From Tenrec ecaudatus (lineage: Eukaryota; Chordata; Mammalia; Afrosoricida; Tenrecidae): DNA of 64,000 bases. This document shows, one piece after another, positions 58,907-64,000 of this stretch (its first letter is position 1; each line of letters starts with the position of its first letter). The translations under genes were made by a program, and so were the position numbers. The notes under the pieces are model-generated. The model searched no databases, was not told the DNA's origin, and worked only from the letters and a program-made list of their open reading frames with translations. Location of the stretch: assembly GCF_050624435.1 (NCBI RefSeq), contig NC_134540.1:106111739-106175738 (forward strand), read 5' to 3'.

Positions 58907-59505
58907 TTTTTTTTTTACATTTTATTAGCGGCTCATACAACTCATCACAATCCACACATATACATACATCAATTGTATAAAGCACATCCGTACATTCTTT
59001 GCCCTAATCACTCTCAAAGCATTTGCTCTCCACTTAAGCCCTCTGCATCAGGTCCTCTTTTTTTTCCCCTCCCTCATGAGCCCTTGATAATCCACAGATT
59101 GTTATTTTGTCATATCTTGCCCTATCCGGAGTCTCCCTTCACTTCCTTCTCTGCCGTCCATCTCCCAGGGAGGAGGTCACATGTGGATCCTTGTAATCAG
59201 TTCCCCCTTTCCAACCCACTCACCCTCCACTCTCCCAGCATCACCCCCTCACACCCTTGGTCCTGAAAGTATCATCCACCCTGTATTCCCTGTGCCTCCA
59301 GCCCTCATATGCACCAGTGTACAACCTCTGCCCTATCCAGCCCTGCAAGGTAGAATTCGGATCATGGTAGTTGGGGGGAGGAAGCATCCAGGATCTGGGG
59401 GAAAGCTGTGCTCTTCATCGGTACTACCTCGCACCCTGACTGACCCATCTCCTCTCCTAAACCCCTCTGTGAGGAGATCTCCAGTGGTCGACACTTGGGC
59501 CTCTT
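58907..59505 (-). mobile_element. Family B 3' end
   Basis: Minus strand; A-tail complement (T run) at 58911-58922, TTTTATTAGCGGCTCATAC at the 3' end, truncated past GGAGATCTCCAGTGGTCG. Confidence 0.85.
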
Positions 59506-60075
59506 AAAGGAACATATTTTCCCCTGCCTGATGAAGTTTAACGGTTTTGAAAAAGGGGGGGATGTTTCAAATCAAAGGGTGTCAGGGGAGGCACCGGGCT
59601 GTGCCCCCGAGTTCCCTCCCCTGAGGTGAACGCCCTCAAGTCTGGAGCTCAGCCTCTGGGCTCTTTGGAAGCAGCAAGTGTCTCAAATCACGACTGACAT
59701 CTTGTGATGCCAGAGACCCTGCTACGTTTTTCCAGAAGGCAGAACAAGAGCTCTGTTAGGGAGCCCTTGGAAATCGCCTATGATCTAAAAGGAAGAGAGA
59801 GTAAAAGCACGTAGGAGCCTGAGGGGGAGGCGGGGGAACAGGGAGGAGTCCGGTAAGGAGGGAGAACTAGGAGGCCCCTCTGAGCAGATGGTGGCCTGGA
59901 GCCCAAAGCAAGCCCTGCAGGACTCTGAGAAGAGGACTAGCTGAGAGGCGCCCCATCTGCGGGCGCATGCTCACATTGGTGCAGTGGAAGGTGGCCCCGC
60001 GAGACAAGCTGTCGCTGCTTGTTGCAGTTGTCCCAGTAAGAGAACAGGAAGGAAAAGCAGAGGCCACAATCACAG
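59506..60075. other. Unassigned sequence
   Basis: Nothing recognised. Confidence 0.4.
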
Positions 60076-61355
60076 GCTAGAACTGCCCCCAAGGTTATCT
60101 TCTTGATGGGGTAGAATATGAGCTCTTTCTCCTGCGGAGCTGCCAGGTGGGTTCGAATGCTAACTCCTTCACCTGGACAAGAAGGCCAGCCACTGCTGTG
60201 GAGTGAGGTTCAACGCACAGTGGCCCTGCATAGGGTGGCCAAGGCCACAAATATTTATAGGAACAGGTATAGCCTCCACCTTGTCCCTCAGGATGGGTAG
60301 TGGGTTTGAACGGCTGACCTTGCAAATCCCAGTGCAGAACTTAGGCATTAGTGCTGTCAAGAGACCTCATCAGTTTGCAGGAAAGAACACACTTCACACT
60401 ATTCACAGGGGGTGGGATGTCATTACCACTCCATAAAGACTCCAGGTGAGAGAATGGAGGGGTGGAGGTTCAGTCCTTGGAGCCTGGCTACCACGAATGT
60501 CTCTCGGCTGAGATTTGACCTTCGGACTTCAGAGTCTCATCCCTTTCCACTGAGCCTAGAGATGGAGGAGCTCCAGTTGAGAGAGACTTTCACTTCTTAA
60601 CTTGAAACCCCACCTGTCACAGATAGAGGAAACTTCATGCTGGCAGAAGCCACTGCATCCCTGGCAGTGTCTCGGGACCTACTCTGTGACCAAAATGTTT
60701 TGCTCCGTGTTGACCGACCCATTTTCAGGCCATATTATTCTTTGTGCCAACCCTGTGAGGCAACATCTCTATTAAGAAATCCCATTGCCAGCGAGTCCAT
60801 TCTAACTCACCCTACACAGGATCTCTGAAACGCTACCTCTTCAAAGCAAAACGCAGCTTCATCTTTCTCCTGTGGAGCAGCTGGTGGGTTTGAACTGCCA
60901 GCCTTTCAGTTAGTAGCCCAGTGCTTAATTTATTGTGCCACTGTGCTACAAACACTACACCAAGCCAAACCCCGCAGCTTTCAAGTTCATTGGACTCAGA
61001 GCAACCCTGTGGAACAGGTTGGATTGCTCCTGAGACTGTACATCTTTACGGAACAGAGAGCCTCCTCTTTCTCCCATGGAGCAGCTGGTAGTTTTGAGCT
61101 GCTGACCCCACAGTTATCAGCCCAATGTGTAGCCCACTCCATCCCTCACTCATTCACTGCCATCCAGCTCATTCTGACTCATAGCGGCCCTGCAGGTCAG
61201 GATGGAACTGTCCCCGTGTGTTTCTGAGACTTTTCAAAGCTTTACAGAAGTACTCAGCCTCGTCATTCTCCCACAGAGCGGCTAGTGGGCTTGAACCACT
61301 GACCTTGTGGTTAGCAGCTCAGGGATCCCTTTATGCCAGCAGAGCTCCTACCGCA
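60076..61355 (-). repeat. Cluster of five AfroSINE copies in one direction
   Basis: Reverse copies or parts at about 60085-60165, 60190-60360, 60770-60945, 60955-61140 and 61150-61355; the last three are nearly head to tail. Sequences differ enough to be separate insertions. Confidence 0.75.
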
Positions 61356-62468
61356 GCAGAACCTCTTGTATACAGATTAGATTTAATATCACAATAGCAA
61401 CCATAAACACAACTGTACTGAAGTCAACAGGATTTTGTGATAGTTGAAATTTGAGTTCAAACTTCAATCTCAATGCAAATGCCATTTCTGTATGTGAGCT
61501 TTCTAATCTAACACCCCTGTTGACACAGTAGGTTCAGAAATGCTGACTGCCGCACTACAGTCAGGAGATAGCTCTCGATTAGCAACCTCTGCCCTGAGTA
61601 ATAAAAGTAGCTCTTTGGAGTGTACACCTTTCAGAGGAATGCTCTGGAGGGATGGTGAGAGATGGTGAGGTGCTGATTCTCAGGTTTCACCCTGACTACG
61701 TTTGGGAATTTCATTTTCCACAGTTTTCTTTTGTGGCAGTGGTATTCGCAGGCATCCTCTGTTTTATCGCACTGGAGTGCACTTGGTAGAGACTGCAATT
61801 TTTACAAACTGAAGGTTTGTGGTGACTGAAGGTTCCTGGCCTCTTGCAGCCAGGAAACCCCGTGTAGAAAACGTCTAATGTTGATACTCATGGGGCCATC
61901 AGGAGTTGGCTTGCATTCAATGGCTCTGTGTGCATATGGCCATGTATGTATATACATGTGTATATACATATATATACACATATACATATTTATAAAAAGG
62001 CTATTTAGAAAAGGGCTGGGAACTATAAATGATACGCAGTGTCCAGGGCCTTACCCTTACCACCTGTAGGCCTGAAGGATGAGGGAAAAGAGCAGTTAGC
62101 AAAGCCGAGAAGCAAAGAGTCATGTGGAGAGGACTGCCCTCGGATGCGCAGGGCCTGTTCTTTAAGCTCGGAGGTGGCCTTGCAGGGAAGGAGCCAAGAA
62201 CAGGAATGCCTGGCCTTTCTTCTTTGCCGCTGTTCCCACCGCAGCCTCCACTGGCCAAACACCATTGATGCCAGGGCGCGTGGGGACCATTGAGGAAATC
62301 TTTACAGGCTCAGCTCTTGGGACAGAGGGTCCACACAACTAACTAGCGAGCGGCACAGTCAGAACCGAAATGTTGTACTTGATGACGGACAGGACAGAGT
62401 CATTTGGTACATGTATTCATTCAACATTTAATTTCCACTCAGTGAAGAGCACTGTGAGTGGATTGGAT
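61356..62468. other. Unassigned sequence
   Basis: Contains an AT/GT-rich tract (61945-61993) that explains the short repetitive frames there. Nothing else recognised. Confidence 0.4.
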
Positions 62469-62949
62469 TGTATGTGTCAGCTTGGCTAGGCCATGCTCCT
62501 GTAATCAGCCTCCATTTTGTGATATGATGTGATTATCCTACGTGTTGTAACGCCGCGCCTTTATGATGTCAATGCGGCCGGACTAGAGACAGTTGTGTTG
62601 CTGGGCAGGCTGCCATCTGCAGGGGCAGGCTCTATCTTGAGTCAGTCTCTCTGGGGATATAAAAGGGAATAAACAAGTGAGCAGAGGGCAGAGGGACGGC
62701 CTGCCCCCAGGAAGAAGAGCAGGGAGCACGGTGCTCTTTGGAATGTGTCTCTTCACTGAGAAACTCCTAGACTCAAGGGCAGATTGGTGACCAAGTCCCT
62801 CTCCTAGAGCTGGCAACAGAGAGAAAGCCCGCCCTGGGAAGTAGCTACCTAGATCCGTGGTCTAGCCTCCTAGCCTGAGGGAGAATACAATTGTTTGTCA
62901 AAGTCACCCTCTCGGACCTCTGTTACAGCAGCACTCAGTCACTGAGACA
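62469..62949 (+). repeat. MaLR-like LTR
   Basis: TGTATGTGTCAGCTTGGC at the left and CTGTTACAGCAGCACTCAG to GAGACA at the right resemble an old ERVL-MaLR LTR. GGGGATATAAAAGGG (about 62655) would be its TATA box. No duplication seen. Confidence 0.5.
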
Positions 62950-63585
62950 AACCCCATGCCAGGCAGTGCGGAGTCTGAGACAGCGGCCCCTCACCCTCAG
63001 TGGACACTGGCAGGGCCTTCACACATCTGTCCCCCCGCTGGGCGAGGAGCAGGCAGAGCCAGCTGGACACGTGGGCCTGCATCAGGATGGGAATCGCTCG
63101 GGCAGAGCTGCAGTTTGATTTGTGGTAGGGTGGGGCCGTGGGCTTGCACAGATAGAAGATGCAAGGTGGCCAATCAGAGAGAAAGATCCCAGAATGGGGA
63201 CCCATGGAAGGGAGTGAGGGGGAGCTGTACGGGCGACTTAATTACACGGTGCAGCTTCGCTTCAGACAGAAGGAGCCTCCTGGTGCTCTGGGCCAGGGAG
63301 ACATGAAACTTAGGTGGGAAACCGCACAGAGCCTCGCCGCAGCCGGCGGCTGGCTCTCCCAGCGTGGCTTCTGGACCAGCCAACCACACAGATAACGCGT
63401 TGCCTCTTGTTAGAAACGCAAATTGTTAGGTACCGAGAAGAGTCAGTCTTCTCAATCACAAGCCACCACCCTCCAGGACTGCTTCCCCATGGAGCTGCTT
63501 CTAAAAAGGGTTGTACTCTAGTGTGCAGCCTGGAGGTCAAAGAACCGTGGCCACTCCTGGTCACCCCGGGCGGGACAGGGTAACA
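62950..63585. other. Unassigned sequence
   Basis: Moderately GC-rich, with frames on both strands, none recognised. Confidence 0.4.
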
Positions 63586-63745
63586 CTATGCTCTCTAAGG
63601 TTTTCAGTGGTCGTTGTTCCAGAAGCAGATTGCCAGGCCTTTCTTCCGAGGGGTTCCTTGAGTGGGCTCAGACCTCCAGCCTTCTGGTTAGCAGCCAAAA
63701 GGGTGCACCCTCTGCACCACCAGGGGAAGTTTAAGGGCAAGTTTA
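63586..63745 (-). repeat. AfroSINE variant subfamily
   Basis: Reverse copy with GATTGCCAGGCCTTTCTTCC and GGTTAGCAGCCAAAAGGGTG, a subtype different from most copies in the window. Confidence 0.7.
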
Positions 63746-63803
63746 AGGGCAAGTGTGGTCTCAGATCAGCAACAACACCAACCTGATAGAAATGCAAGCT
63801 CTT

Positions 63804-63898
63804 AACAAATGTACAAATGTGCTTGACACAATGGATGGATGGATGGATTGTGATGACTTGTATGAGCCCCCAATAAAATGATGAAATTAAAAGAAAAA
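63804..63898 (+). mobile_element. Family B, 95-bp 3' end with clean target duplication
   Basis: Flanked by the 15-bp duplication GAAATGCAAGCTCTT (63789-63803 and 63899-63913). Ends GAGCCCCCAATAAAATG and an A-rich tail. Extreme 5' truncation. Confidence 0.92.
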
Positions 63899-64000
63899 GA
63901 AATGCAAGCTCTTGGGCCCTCCCAGACCTAGAGACTCGGCAGCTCTGGGGACAGGGCTCAGCTACCTGTTCTGACAGCAGGTGATACTGACACAATCCCC

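Overview
This is a stretch of nuclear DNA from a placental mammal, made almost entirely of nested transposable elements, with no intact protein-coding gene that I can recognise. The organism is probably an afrotherian and most likely a tenrec such as Echinops. Two signals point there. About 40 copies or pieces of the tRNA-headed AfroSINE are scattered on both strands. At 10492-10686 there is a non-autonomous hAT transposon that reads as a SPIN element, with a perfect 8-bp target duplication; among afrotherians SPIN has been reported from the tenrec. The genus is an inference from my memory of these families, not a database match.

Labels used below. AfroSINE: the tRNA-derived SINE. RTE: the RTE/BovB-type LINE whose 3' tail the SINE shares. 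Family B: a retroposon of about 2.2 kb ending in AATAAA plus an A-tail (probably AFRO_LA-like, name not verified). Module E: the 5' 0.5 kb of family B, also found retroposed on its own. Family C: solo LTR-like elements of about 0.5 kb (TG...CA, 5-bp duplication where visible). Repeat D: an unclassified repeat of about 0.8 kb. SINE strand '+' means the tRNA head is read first on the + strand.

Layout. 1-1 kb: unassigned. 1003-3583: a minus-strand betaretrovirus-like (class II) provirus with two LTRs, CAAAGG duplications, a Lys-type primer-binding site, broken gag, a scrap of reverse transcriptase, a polypurine tract and a possible RNA-export element. 4-12 kb: family C LTRs, repeat D, RTE pieces and the SPIN element. 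13-24 kb: several family B copies, a free-standing module E copy, RTE ends and an L1 3' end. 24-28.7 kb: the longest repeat-poor stretch. 28.7-36.4 kb: an L1 carrying SINEs and a near-complete family B copy, then SINEs, an older L1 and LTR pieces. 38.4-41.5 kb: a family C LTR broken by a full-length HSP90AB1 processed pseudogene. 44.5-47.7 kb: a CpG island with a candidate first exon and a candidate second exon of an unidentified gene, the only hint of a resident gene. 48-64 kb: SINEs, MaLR LTRs, hairpin MITEs and more family B.

The elements can be ordered in time by nesting. MaLR LTRs and old L1 are the substrate; AfroSINEs sit in them; family C LTRs and family B copies sit in AfroSINEs; the HSP90AB1 copy sits in a family C LTR. 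The HSP90AB1 copy and several family B copies share L1-type integration marks (12-15 bp duplications, A-tails, 5' truncation, one 5' inversion).
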